From NCBI GenBank assembly GCA_973895155.1, contig OZ316897.1:9982001-10046000 (forward strand): DNA of 64,000 bases, given 5' to 3'. Both the position numbers and the translations under genes were made by a program. Shown here in pieces: positions 1 to 12,334 of the stretch. Each line of letters opens with the position of its first letter. Within the stretch, counting starts at the first letter, position 1. The stretch comes from Marsupella aquatica. Its lineage: Eukaryota; Marchantiophyta. Below the pieces are notes generated by a model. The model made no database searches and was not told the origin of the DNA. It saw only the letters and a program-made list of their open reading frames with translations.

Positions 1-1368
1 CTTACCCTGATCCATATTTGGACTACCCTTTCTTCTCCTTAAAACACCAGAAACAAAAAGAGCAAATAACAATGGCATTAATAATATTGTAACTCCCTGT
101 TTCCATAGCATTGTGGGATTTTATGCCCCAGAATACATAGCTTAAGCCCAAGTTTTGAGGGGCTATGATTGCCAATAATGTTTTGGTAACATGGAGTTAA
201 TGCACTTCAAACCTTGAGTAACTATTTTGATTTTTTTGTCCTCTCTTCATAGTAGATGACAACCCCAAATTTCATCCAAAGTTTAGATTTCACTTTTCTT
301 ACGAAGGGAGTAGTAGAGAACAAATCTCCGAAATAATGCCCTTGCAATTGCCGATGGGCACTCTCTTCCATAAATTACACAAAAATGCAAAGAGAGAAAT
401 CTTGAAGGGATTTAAGAATCTACTTAATGGCTTACCATTTGCTACTGTATCATGATTCATGAATCTCCAGGCAAAGTTTTACAAGAAGCATAGAGACGAG
501 GCCTGGGGTTCCATGCATACCTTTGCCCTCAATTAAGTGCAAAAACAATTGCCCCTTGCTACGTTAGTGATTTGGAATCTGGAAGCAACGTTTTCACTTT
601 AGTTATTGTATTTTTGTTGAGGTCTGATGACAAGTAATTAAAGATTGGCAACTTTCAATTATCCAGGCCAGCATTTATTTCATTTTAACATTTTTTGTCT
701 AGAAAAATTATTTTTAAAATCAATTTTTGTTTCATGGAGCTTAAAACGTACCTTAATGAGATAAATGAGAACTAATTAATTTCAAAATGTGAGTGTAAAG
801 ATTCCAATATAATCTAATACATAATTTAAAAGCATTACTCCCATAAAAACAAACTTTGGTTCTTGTGTCACATTACAATTGTACTTTCTGAAATAATTAC
901 AGTGTTCCTAGTGGAGGGTGTACAGTCCTATTAGAGGACAAAGACTTCATTATTATTCCTATTACTGGACATAGTATGTTACCCCCTATAGGATAGTGTC
1001 AAAATCTACGTTAACTTTTTATCCCTGTACAGCTACAGTAGAATACAAACAAGTACATGGTAGTTAGGACATAAGGACCACTCTGTGTCTTAGTTTGAGT
1101 TTTGACATTATTATATATAAACCATAGCAAAAGAACAAATAGCTCGTTACTTGCAGGCCGGATCCCAAAGGCCAAAAACCCACTTAGAGAAGGAAAACAC
1201 TGAAAAAACAAGGAAAACCCAAGAGCCAACAAGCCCAAAACACCATTGTGTAATAACTTATATTGTACCTACAAATAAGGGGCTATTACAAGAACTCAAA
1301 GATATAGTAGCTAGTCAAATGGGCAAACATGCAGAACGTCACTTTTCATGAACTTGGACACACATGCT
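1..1368. other. AT-rich intergenic DNA, no gene recognised
   Basis: The stretch has short, low-complexity open frames only. None of their translations resembles a known family, and no splice-consistent exon chain could be followed. I see no tandem repeat or terminal inverted repeat in it. Confidence 0.5.
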
Positions 1369-1369
1369 A

Positions 1370-1475
1370 GTCATGGAATTCGATTACCCTACCACTTAGC
1401 TTTGGTGTCGCTTACTGCGACATCGAGCTTGCCTATGGTCTACGCCCCCGGAACGGCCATCTGATGGTGTCTCCA
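1370..1475 (+). repeat. Dispersed repeat, copy A (partner at 6322-6425)
   Basis: This block aligns with 6322-6425: both begin with a TGGAAYTCGAYTA-like stretch, share CACTTAGCT and then a CATCGAGCT/GCCGAGCT block followed by TATGGTC. The partner copy is more GC-rich. The pair probably represents LTR or other retroelement remnants, but no flanking TG..CA ends or open frame identify the class. Confidence 0.45.
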
Positions 1476-1674
1476 AGTGAGCCAGGGGTGAGCTCAAATC
1501 GTGAAGCGTCGCGGTCACGCTACTAAGAGAAAATATCCACGTACAAAAAAAATTATAACTTTTCAACAAGAAATCTGTTAGAGTAATTCTTGGGTGCATT
1601 GGAGAGCTCTTAAGGATGACAACCCCAATGACGACATTCTTCTAAGTTCAACTGGGTCTAGGGTGGCTTTTAGC

Positions 1675-3480
1675 CCAATACATAGGAATGAAGAAGAGCA
1701 TATATCAGTACTTACACAAATGTTAAGAAAATCCTACTTGTGATGCATTGCCAAACTTGCAATAGGTCACGATGTCTAGAAAAACTCTTCAAATGAATCA
1801 CTTTGGTAAAGGCGTCTCGGGGGTCTCACTATATGGGGACCTCCCCATCACCTGTGACGTTTTTAGGCCTCGGACCCCCTAAAATGTAAGAATTTTTTTA
1901 ATTTTTTAACCCCTATAAAGTTAGAATATTCTTGGAATATTCTTAAAATTGGATTAAAAAAACCCTAATATTCTTATAAGTCTCAAAATTGAATTTAAAA
2001 GACCCTATTGTTCTTCTACAAAAAATCTTAAATCTTCCCTTAGAACCAATAAAATGACCCTATCCTTCGTCGCACGTGATATGCCATTTTTGTGGAAGTG
2101 AAACCCCCGAGAAAGGCGTTAGCTGGGTTGAGTTTACCGTCAATCTTGACTAGCTCAAATAAATTATCAAACATAAATTGTTTGATCAAATATTTGGTAC
2201 TTGACATTTATGAGCTTCACTCTGTTGTCCATCACCTGGTTAATTCATAACAAGGTGAAGCGCACTCTGATTATCATAATGCAGCTTCATATTCTCCTAT
2301 GATAATCTCATTTTAGTGATAAGTCTATCCAACCAAATCGTTTCTTTTGTTACATCTGGTGCTGCAACATACTCCACTTCTATAGTAGATTGAGGTATAC
2401 ATTTTTGTAAAGTAGACCTCCAACTTATGCATCCATTCCCAAGTGATATACCTATTGTTGATCTCCTCTAGGGTCCAAATCTTGTCAATAGTCAGAACCT
2501 ACATAGTCAATCAATGATCTAGCATTCATAGCTCCCTCATACGCTCGTTTCCCTTAAAATAAACCCTTAAAAATTATTCTCCATGGAAGACACCTTGTTG
2601 CCGTTGTGTCCAAAAAGGAAAATGATGACCACCGTTGGGAAATATTTCCGGATTTCACATCCGCCGTCATCTTGTCATCAACAGGTGTTGTAGTGCACAA
2701 AACTTTGCTGCAAGTTGCTCGCTTCACATCAAGTGCCAATCTTGCACTAAAAAAAAGTCTTGTTGCAATCTCTCCGTTGAATTGTAGCACTTTGCGATTA
2801 TTCCTCTGAGTTTGATGCAATGACAGGAAACCCAGTTTAGGCAAAAAAAGCTCCATAGCTAATCAAAAAACCAAAAATCCTTTTTTTTGGCTTGTTGCAT
2901 TGCACTCGGTACAAACTCGACAGCAAACCAGGTACCAAAGTGACCAACTCTTCCCAACCTACAATCTCAGCTACAACATGCAATGCCTCATGCACTGCAA
3001 ATCTCACACCGTCAAGAAAAAGAATGTTGGTCCCTCCTTCAAAAACCATCCAATACAAATTTTGCTAACTTTTTGCAAAATTCTAGAATGACAAAAACTT
3101 AGATATGTTCATCCACAAACTTTGTTTAGGGATTTTTACGCACCATGAAAAAACCCTTACCCCAATCAATCCGCTAAGCCCATAAACTTTGAGTCCACGC
3201 GATAGAACTTTGGGAAATCCACCAACACTAATTGCTAGAAAAGTTGTCACAAGAAACCATTACAATAAACGTCACCTCCCATGCATGTTTTGATACCAAT
3301 TGTTAAGCATACACGACATTCACAACGATAAACACATGACACATCCAACATGCAAGTAGTTGACACAAGAGATATGTGGTTTTTCTTCTCAAGGCTACGT
3401 CAACAAGAACACACAAGAGAGTTTTACTGAACTCTAAGTCCATCTTCCATACCAAGTTATTGTCCATTGCAGGTCATAGA
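1675..3480 (-). mobile_element. Decayed, internally deleted Copia relic
   Basis: Read on the minus strand, this matches the Copia element at 23134-27354 in two blocks. Positions 1675-2535 match the 3' end of pol (RNase H region) and its 3' flank. Positions about 2580-3290 match the untranslated leader, and 3290-3480 match the primer site and the inner part of the 5' LTR. Everything between the leader and RNase H is missing. The copy carries many stops and indels, so it is far older than the 23-kb element. A MITE sits inside the RNase H block at 1816-2111. The outer LTR boundaries cannot be placed. Confidence 0.8.
1816..2111 (+). mobile_element. MITE copy 1 (296 bp) with perfect 8-bp target duplication
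   Basis: The element starts CTCGGGGGTCTCACT and ends with the near-complement AGTGAAACCCCCGAG, a 15-bp inverted repeat with one mismatch. It is flanked by the direct repeat AAAGGCGT (1808-1815 and 2112-2119). It has no coding capacity. The host sequence is the RNase H block of the Copia relic, and the uninterrupted equivalent is at 26737-26744. An 8-bp duplication is typical of hAT-type elements, but the TIR is not a canonical hAT end, so the superfamily is left open. Confidence 0.9.
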
Positions 3481-3660
3481 ATCCACTCAATACATCGTTG
3501 ACACTAAAGTTCTAAACATCAAGATAGTTTTTAGAGAATAGACTAATTTGAAGAATTTGCAATGTCAGATCAAAATAATTGTACACACCTTACCTATCTT
3601 TTCGGTCCATGTGCAATAACTTGACACAAGAAGTGATATTAATGTCTTTGTCACTTAGGT

Positions 3661-3714
3661 GATCTTATAGCTATCACCTTACCCCCGGATCTTATAGCTA
3701 TCGCCTTACCCCCG
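3661..3714 (+). repeat. 27-bp tandem repeat, two copies
   Basis: GATCTTATAGCTATC plus CCTTACCCCCG occurs twice in direct succession (3661-3687 and 3688-3714) with one A/G difference. Confidence 0.85.
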
Positions 3715-4388
3715 GCTCTGTGCCCTTTGGATGTTTATTTCTTTGGGCCTTGCAAGTTATTGCTGCTGGTATCCTTAAAGACCTATTTTTGAAGATGTTT
3801 TGATTTAATCTGTAGATAATTGTAAGAAGATGACCATGCAATCTTCTCTTACAATCCATGTACACTTAGTTTTGTTTCTCATGTATACATTTAACCAAAA
3901 TTTGCATGTAAGCACCTTGAGCTGCTGGCTACAGTGAACCACTACCCCAAATAGTGCCTGCCCTATGACTTCCATTGCCCACCCTGCCTTATATTCTTCC
4001 CACCCTATGTCTATTGATAAGCAAAGTGGTATTCCTCAGCTTGCCTATTTTCCCGCATGTTTTGTTATCTCATCTCTGTAACTATTCCTTTGGGGAAATT
4101 GCTACTGGTTGAATGTGTGGATTGCTTGACGACATAGTGTGAAAGTGCATTTCTTTTGCTCTAACAATTAATTAACATCAATTTTGCTAAGGTCTCTCTT
4201 AGCCATGGATTGAGGTGATGCATGCACTTCATTTATCTTCCTCCTCTTGGGAACATACATAGGTTCTTGCCTTCTTTTCTTGAGCATCAATGTCAACCAT
4301 TTTTTGGTTTCTCAACAGATGTTGCTTTCCCTGCAACTTAGATCCTTTCATATGACCAAGTAGCAAAAGTATGAAGGCACAGTGACTT
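3715..4388. other. Intergenic, nothing recognised
   Basis: AT-rich sequence with no open frame of interest and no internal repeat that I could see. Confidence 0.4.
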
Positions 4389-4685
4389 CTCAGGGATTTC
4401 ACTTCCACAAAAATGGCACATTACGTGCGACGAAGTATAGGGTCGTTTTATTGATTCAAAGGGAAGACTTAAAAAAATTCTGAGAAGAACAATAGGGTCT
4501 TTTAAATCAAGTTTTGAGACTTATAAGAACATTAGGGTCCTTATAACCAATTTTTTGGAATATTCCAAAAATATTCAAACTTGATAGGGGTTGAAAAATA
4601 AACTTTTTTTTCTTATATTTTAGGGGGTCCGAGTTCTAAAACGTTGCAGGTGATGGGGAGGCATCCATATAGTGAGACCCCCGAG
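4389..4685 (-). mobile_element. MITE copy 2 (297 bp), inverted orientation
   Basis: The same family as 1816-2111, in the opposite orientation: it starts CTCAGGGATTTCACT and ends AGTGAGACCCCCGAG. The internal blocks (Copia-unrelated AT-rich core, a conserved segment with an AAAATGRCAC-like motif, and the ACCTGC/GCAGGT block near one end) line up throughout. The flanking 8-mers AGTGACTT and GGTAGCTT match at only five positions, so the target duplication has decayed or the copy is older. Confidence 0.85.
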
Positions 4686-6321
4686 GGTAGCTTGACTAGT
4701 ACATGGTGGAGAGATCAAGAGAGGATTTTGGATTAAGTTTACCTTGTTCTCAAGGTGATTGAAGCTGATTTGTAGTGTGATTTTTATGTAAGGTGGACAT
4801 TTTTCTGTATGTGAAGCACATCTTCTATTAATCTTCTAGATGTTTAAATAACCTCCCACATTTAGATTCAACCAAATGAGTCTTGATAGAGTCCAATAAC
4901 CAATTCAAAAAGTCTACACCAAAAGAATCACGCATTTCCACATTAGAAATACAAACCAAAACAAGGGGTATATGCTTGTAGGGTATTCCATTGTTTGCCA
5001 ACCTTATGGGACATTGTAGTTGCCAATGCTATTCCTAGCTATTACAACTTTTAAACAAATTGCCACTGAAGTTGTCCAAAATTACAATACTTCCACCCTT
5101 TTTCTAGTATATATATAATATTGTCGTCCAAAATTACAATACTTCCACTATTTTTTATTATTTTTAAAACTGCCACGATCAATTGTTGTATATTGTTATC
5201 TTAGTTTGATGAAATTGTATGCCATAGGATCAATTTTTGTATATTGTTATCTTAGTTTGATGAACTTGTATGCCACGGCTATGTTTCTCTTTCATATGAT
5301 ATAACTTTTTTGTAGACTGCATATGGTTAGAACTTCCGTCTGGGGTGTGTAGGTGAGAATTAAGTTACATACGCGTTGGCTTGGGGGATAACTTTGGTGG
5401 AAGTCCCACATCACGTCACGGGTCAAAGTATATGGTCATTTAAATGATCTTGAAGGAATATTTCCAAAGTTTTGTGGAAGAACAATAATAAGGGTAAAGA
5501 ACAATAGGCCCTCAAAAAATTGGTCATATTCCATGGAGCTATCTAAGAAAGTTTTGGGGTTTTTGTGCCATGTACATGCATAGGACACGTGTCATGTTCT
5601 AATTGATACACTAGCTTGTCACTATGCAACTGGTACACATGTATTCCCTTCAATTTTCCCCAAGACAGTAGCTAAAAGTATATATGCATGTATGTGTAGG
5701 GGCTAAACAATTTTATGGGGCCTCAATTGTTGTTGCTATCTTTGGAGGGCTATATATAGAAGGGCGTAACTTGAGGAGACAATTGGTTGGGCCATTGGTA
5801 CTCCAACAAGATCTGACTGTTGGATTAGGATAGAGTTTTTGGTATTCAGGTTTGTGGTTTAGGCCAGGGACTTAAGGGGCGACCAACCTGTCGCCCAATT
5901 CCAGGTTTAATTTGAACACTTTGGAGCTTCACTCAGATGAAATGTTGGAGCTTGATGCCATAACAAGATTGTGGGAGGATGGCGCTAGGAGGGAGGATGT
6001 TGCTTGACCTTGGAGTGCATTGTTGAGGTCTCGGAGCAAACTTATTGTTTGTTGAGGAGGTCTACTGCTGTTTGCTTTACTAGCATTTGTTTTTTGGTCA
6101 TTAATAACACTGAACCCAACTTGGTGTGATCATGAATGCCTCTCATTGTTAAAGCATCAGCCTAAGTTGCAACAATCTTACATCTCATTATTAATAAGAG
6201 TAAGCCCATCCAATTTCATTGATACAATCTTGCCTAGATTGGGTAATAACCATGAGCCCAATTCTCTGTGATTTTTCCACTAGTTGCTAATAATGTGAGC
6301 CCAATTGGGTATGATCATTAA
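4686..6321. repeat. Intergenic with a 51-bp tandem duplication at 5177-5276
   Basis: A unit starting GATCAATTGTTGTATATTG repeats once with a 51-bp period (5177 and 5228). A second short direct repeat, TCCAAAATTACAATACTTCC, occurs at about 5078 and 5131. The rest is AT-rich and unassigned. Confidence 0.6.
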
Positions 6322-7100
6322 GTCGTGGAACTCGACTATCTTAACACTTAGCTCTGGCGTCGCTGACTCTGACGCCGAGCTCCCTTATGGTCCAGGCGCA
6401 AATAGGCCATCCGGGGAGGACTTAGCATTGGGAGACTTATAAGCAATGAGATGTGACACTCGCGAAGGCAAAGCGCCAAGCTGGTGACACACACTAAGGA
6501 CTTAGGCTAGCTGAGAGCTGGTCGGGTCAAGGGGAATAGGGGTCGGGCTCAAGGTCGACCGTCCAGAACCCCGGACGGACTTTGAGTTTTGAGGGCTTGA
6601 GTGTGAGCTCCTCTTGGGCCCAAGGCCAATGGCTACGGACGCTTGGGGTGTGAGTTATGCCCCGATCCGGGTTTGGCCTATCGGGGACCTCGAGCGACGA
6701 TGAGACCTGAGGGCCTAGGCATGAGCACTAGGTCGGCTCGATCACAATGGGCTAAGGCACTCCGCTTGTGGACGCCTAACAAGAAAGTTATGGGCGTTAC
6801 CAGTTGGTGGCGCGTCCAGTATGCAAGATAGGGTCCGGGTTGGGGGCCAAAAGTTTAGGGACCAAAGCTGGTCCGTGGGTGGCAAGGTCCACCACTATTC
6901 TCCAGTCTCATCTTTTATAAGTGAGCTTGTATAGTTCTTCTCTCCTCACCCAACTCCCGACCCAACTCACTCGTAAAGACCGAACACTCACATTTGGGCT
7001 TACATTGTGAGTGGACATTGAACAAATGTTTTTGCACCAAATGTTTGAGATAAATAATCTCATCAGTTATTAGTCATCTCCATTCGTCAGCCTGATATCT
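6322..7100 (+). repeat. GC-rich retroelement-like remnant, contains dispersed repeat copy B
   Basis: Positions 6322-6425 match 1370-1475. The segment is noticeably more GC-rich than its neighbours and contains phrases such as CATTGTGAGTGGACATTGAA near 7005. A decayed relative of this phrase (ATGAGTGAGCATTGAATGG) sits near 7413, which suggests LTR ends. The only open frame, 62 codons, is unlike any known protein. I call it a probable LTR fragment of unassigned class. Confidence 0.35.
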
Positions 7101-8860
7101 GCTGCCATCTCATCTCAGAGAGGCCTCCGAGCTGTGGCAAGCAAAAAAACAATTCAAAAATCTGATTTTTTGTCAAAATTTAAATTAGAATTTAAAAATA
7201 AATAAATTTCACTATGGGGTGTACTGTATCAATTATTAGCCACTGATAACTGATGATGTTGTGTACCCTCTAAATTTCTCTATCCACAAAGTCATTAGGA
7301 TTTAGAGCTCTATGATATTATTTTGCCTCTTGTTGTTAGTAAGTGTGAGACTACAAAACTTCCTCTTTACTCCTCTCCTCTCCCAATTCACCGGCAGAAG
7401 AGCTCTCACATCATGAGTGAGCATTGAATGGATAAATGATATTGCTTATGGGTATTGGCTTAGTAATCCAAGGGTTGTTGATCTTCAGACAGTTGTTGAG
7501 GCCTGTCATCCTACAGTTAGCTTCTAGTCTCTCAAGTGATGAAGATATTGGGCTCAGGTTTTTCTCCTGATCAGGTGTACAAATTGAAAAAAAAGTTGAT
7601 GGTTCATGCCTGGTACTAGGTGGCACTGATCATGGGTCTTTGCAATTTTGAACTCTTTGTGTGGATTTTTATTTAGTGCTGTACTAGATTTGTGTTTATT
7701 AGAAGCTATATATATCGCAATGTGCAGAACCTGATCATGTAAAACTTAAATTTGGTAAAGAGTAGAGGACCATGGACAATCCATGCAACAAATCAATATA
7801 TTGCATGCTCAACTTGTGTACAAAAATAAACAAATTGGCTTGTAAGTCACAATGCAGAAATTTGAGGCAAATGGCAAAAGCATATTAAGTCAAACACCAC
7901 AATGCTGTTGGAATTGAAGTAGCCATTGACAATATTTACAAATTTCTTGCCATTGCTTTTCTTTTGGTCAGCAAGATGGCATTGGTTGGATATCTAACTC
8001 ACATGCTCGCAATTTCAATTGATAGAGGTGTGCCTCAAATTTCTGCATTGTGACTTACAAGCCACCTCAAGCTATCATTCTACTCTACTACTCTATTGAT
8101 TGCCTTCTACCCCCTAAATTTTGAACTCACATACACTATGCAAATTTGCTAAAGTACGTATGTGCCAAACATCCAATTATTGCTCAAACTCTGATTGTTT
8201 CAAATCCCTAGATTATATTGTTGTTAGAAAATGAGGGGGCTAATCCAACGATCTCCACATTTGAACCATTTTATTAAAGTACATCTCTAAGCTTGGAGCT
8301 ATTTGACTTTGTACTCCTATAAGACATTTCTCTTTTTCCTAGCCGCACGCTATTCTTGTCTCCCTTGCAACCGAAATCCAAATCTCTTTTGCCACTGAAA
8401 ATGAAAGTTTTGGAGCTATGGAGCTTTGGAGCTTTGGAGTCTACTGTAGATGCCCTTCTTGGACCTTGTACAAACTTTTTGTAACCCTCTTGAACCTATA
8501 GTAAAACAGGAAATTCCAATGCAACCAGCATCAAAGTGCCAATATTTAGTCATAGGGTAGTTCCATGATCATTGTAGCATCAATTGCCTGGAGTTTACAG
8601 ACCCCAGATCTTGAGTTAAGAAGTTGATAAATACTTAGGGACTTAAGAAAGTTGATCTGAAGATCCCAGTACTAACATCTTGAACCTTGGTCTTCATATC
8701 TATCACAAATGGAACCTAGAAAAACTCAACTCCAACAAAACATTGGTTGAAATTGCTACAAATAGAGAGCAATACATGTTAGTACGTGCCAGTAAGAGCA
8801 AGTAGGATGACCCAAAATATGACCAAATTTTAATTGGCAAGATGGGAAAAGATGTAAAAA
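7101..8860. other. Intergenic, nothing recognised
   Basis: AT-rich. A pair of near-complementary phrases (CAATGCAGAAATTTGAGGCA at about 7850 and its inverse near 8035-8050) suggests a decayed inverted-repeat element of about 200 bp. No coding signal. Confidence 0.3.
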
Positions 8861-8869
8861 TGTGAGAAA

Positions 8870-9330
8870 AGGATGTAAAAATGAGGAAAAGATGTCTAGG
8901 AGAGAAAAAATGTCAAGTGTGAGGAAAAGATGTAGTGGTGAGATAAAGATGTCAAGGTGAGTAAAAGACATCAAGGAGAGAAAATATGTTGAGGGTGAGA
9001 TAAAGATGTCAAGGTGAGTAAAAGACATCAAGGAGAGAAAAGATGTTGCGGGTGAGATAAAGATGTCAAGGTGAGAAAATGATGGCAAGGTGAGAAAAAG
9101 ATAAGATGTCGAGTTGAGAAAAGATGCCAAGATAAAGAAAATATGTTAAGCCAGGTGAGAAAGATCTCATTCAAGGAGAAAGATATGTTGAGGAGACAAA
9201 AGATGTCAAGGGTGAGAAAAATAAGTCAATGTGAGAAAAATATGTCAAGGCAAGATAAAGATATTAAGGAGAGACAAATATGTACTAAAGATTAGAAAAA
9301 TATATATGTCAAGGAGAGGCAAAAACATAT
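8870..9330 (+). repeat. Degenerate GATGT-type minisatellite
   Basis: The tract is built from imperfect repeats of GATGTCAAGGTGAGAAAA-like units of about 17-20 bp with frequent indels. One longer subunit (GAGATAAAGATGTCAAGGTG) recurs near 8940, 8997 and 9052. The long open frame on the minus strand here is only the translated repeat. Similar AAAAGATGTYRT repeats recur at 27480-27660, 28020-28110 and 29340-29660. Confidence 0.8.
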
Positions 9331-12330
9331 AAACTTTGCGATGTAGTTGTTGAGACATGTTATGTGTAATCTCGACCATATGATTGTTGTGATTGTATTC
9401 AATAACCTGTGCATTGCACACAGAAATTGGAGACGCGAGATAGTGGCTATGGCATCATAGAATCCAAGCACAACTGAGTGACATGGAAAAATATGCTTTT
9501 CAATCCTAAATTGGTAAAGAAAGATATATATATATAAATTCTGTATTTTATTTATATTCAGAAGTTTTTAAATATTTCCAGTTTAAATGTAAAAAAATTT
9601 AATAAAAATAATTTTTTAGTTAAGTTTTTATCTTGGACAGGTGTGGGCAGGCTAAAAGGGCAGCTTGGGCAGACATTCATGTAAGATAGGGTGTATGGTT
9701 AGAACTGCAATGTAAAAAAACAATATTATGACGAAGGGCCATGATTAGTTCCTGTTTTTTCTTCTTGGTTAGAAATCCTTTCACACCAAACATAATCCAC
9801 TTTTGGTCTATTCCTTCCACTTTTCCAAGTTAACACTTTTTCCACCGAAAACATCATGCCTAATTTTATTAACAACCAATGCATTTTTATTGCAATAGTG
9901 TATAATTATAGTTTTTGGTAACTAAATTGTTTGAGGCTGACATGGTTACAACAAATACTCAAGATGGTAATTGAAAGAGTATTTGGAAAGAAAGAAGTCA
10001 AAACAAGTGGCAGAGAAAATTTAGTAGACTGATGGAAGGTCAAGCTGAAGATATAGATTCCCAATATAGCATGTAAAAGAATTGAAATGGGTAGACATTT
10101 TAACTTAACTAGTTTATAAAAAACAAGTATTAAAAAATAATTATAAGAAAGTTAATGCACACATTTTTAAAAATGAGAAAAGTACAATATTTGAAGACAT
10201 GTGCATTAATTTCAAGGTATTAGTCAATGTACTTGTATAAGTACAACAACACTTTGATGCTTCAATTCAAAGAAAAGAACATGAACTACTGAACTTTGTT
10301 TTTTAAAACTTTTGTCTCTATTTTGGGCTCTCTATTTAGGTGACACCTGTTTATCAATAAACCATGAACAATGTAAATTCTATAACTGCATATAAGGTGC
10401 ACTCATCAATGAATACTGTACTAATTGCTTGGTTGAACCTCCTCTCATGCAGGTAAGGAAATATTCCCCTAAAAATGCTAAGAGAAATAGGAGGAGACCT
10501 GATAATAACTAAGAACATTAAAAGAGTTAAAGGGGCTGCCAAAAATGAATAACTTCTAAATAATACATAGCTAAAACATGGACTAGGCCAAATGAACATA
10601 AAAATACATTTCAATCAAATTGAATTCAAAGACAAGATAGCCAAAGAGTGTCCTACCAACTATTTAGATGACATTCCCTACTCAAAACCAGCTATTGCAA
10701 TTACAACACATTGAGATGCCTGGATACATAGAATCAAAATTATCTCACTGCAGCTGAGTGAGGGGGAATTGAAAAGATGGTATGTTGACAATTTTGTTTG
10801 GTTCATTAATTAACTACATGGCAACCATCTTCAATCATAGAGTATTTAGTTTGGAGGTTGCTTGGAGAAGGACTAGACTTGCAAAAAGTTCACAATCACT
10901 TTGTGAGATATTGGTAGACTTTATGAATCATGAATCATTGTCCACCAAAACCAGCTGCAACTTGCTTAACGGACAATTATTATATATATTTTTTATTTTT
11001 TTGGTATCACTTGTTCTTACAAAATTGTCAAATAATAAATACATGTTGGAATTAAACCTAAGTATCCCCCATAGTAGCTTCAAAGGAATGACAAAAAATT
11101 CCTTGGAATTCCTTGGGCTAGAACCCAAACAATTCACCACAGATCTGCCATGCACACAATTATCATTTGGAGCAGAATAGGGTTGTCAAAAGTTGGGAAT
11201 TGGAAAGGAACAATGTTTCACCAAAGAGACCCTTCCAATGAGGCCACCTAAAAATGGTGAAATGCAGCCAATGAGCTATCATTTTTTCCATGGCTGGCAT
11301 GGGGCTTGGTTGTGGGCTGTTGCTATCAACTTCTCCTTTTGTACCAAGAGTACATTGTGTAAGGTAAAGCCTCTGAAACCAAGGGCGTTCTTCTAATGAA
11401 GGCCCATGTGAAGACGTTCATTTAGAAGGTGTCTTAGTAATGGAGGGCTTAGTTTACAATGGTTTGAGTGACAAACAATTTCACCTAGTTATGTGCATCA
11501 AATTCCATGCAAACATTTTGGACTGTGTTTAGCTTGATTTTCCCATGGTGTTGTGGCAAACAAGGTAGGCTGGAGGCAGAATTGTACACGGTCCCCATGA
11601 CCTTCCAAGGTTGCTGGAAAGTATCTCAACCATCAAAGTAGCACATTGGATTAGCAATTTGGAAGTACTTGGACCTTATCAACTTTGATGCCGGATTTGA
11701 CCAAATGGCCACAAGTCAGATGACAGTTGACAAAGCACTTGGTGAAGGGAAGAGCTACCCTCCTAAATCCTAATGGCAATTGCTTGCATAAAGAGAATCA
11801 TACTTGATGATCAAATAGCTAGTTTGGAGGTATCATTAGTTTCAACCCTCACCAGCCTTCATTGAGGACAAAGCTTAAGATTGAGGCTAATCAATATAGA
11901 CTAACATTGATTAATTAGCCTGTGCTTGTCACATGTATCAGGATAAATACTAGGCACGAATCATTGTGGTCATTGGATGCCAAAGCTTGTGGTATATAGA
12001 CAGTCAACTGGAAAGGACAAGTCTTTGGTTTGAATCCTGCTAGCATAGGCATTGTTGAACTTACATTCATCCCACCCTAAAGTGGGGTTTACTCACAACC
12101 TATTCACGCTTAGAAAATTGTGAGAAATGAAAAATGATGGGCAGCAGACACACGCTGCAGGCGGCAGCCAAGTACACGAGGCTCATTATGAGATGCGATC
12201 TTGTCTTTTGTTGTGAATCTTTGGAATGGTTTTTTTTTTTAAGTTTTAAACCTGCGAAAAATCCCATGGGAAGGGCGACAAGCAACCCAAAAAGGTTAAA
12301 ATGGTCACAACTTAGACGACGTTGACAGTG
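9331..12330. other. Gene-poor AT-rich DNA with one unassigned 132-codon frame
   Basis: The longest frame (10782-11180, plus strand) has a hydrophobic middle segment but no recognisable family, no neighbours and no splice partners, so I do not call it a gene. No repeats with clear boundaries were seen. Confidence 0.4.
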
Positions 12331-12334
12331 CACA

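Noticed and set aside
5385-5535. Possible further MITE copy
   Set aside because: Shares only a loose AGAACAATAGG phrase with the family; no TIR or target duplication.
8756-9130. 124-codon minus-strand frame
   Set aside because: It is translated minisatellite with repeated FTHLDIFISP-like phrases, not a gene.
10782-11180. 132-codon plus-strand frame with a hydrophobic segment
   Set aside because: No family resemblance, no repeat or splice context. AT-rich region where such a frame can arise by chance.
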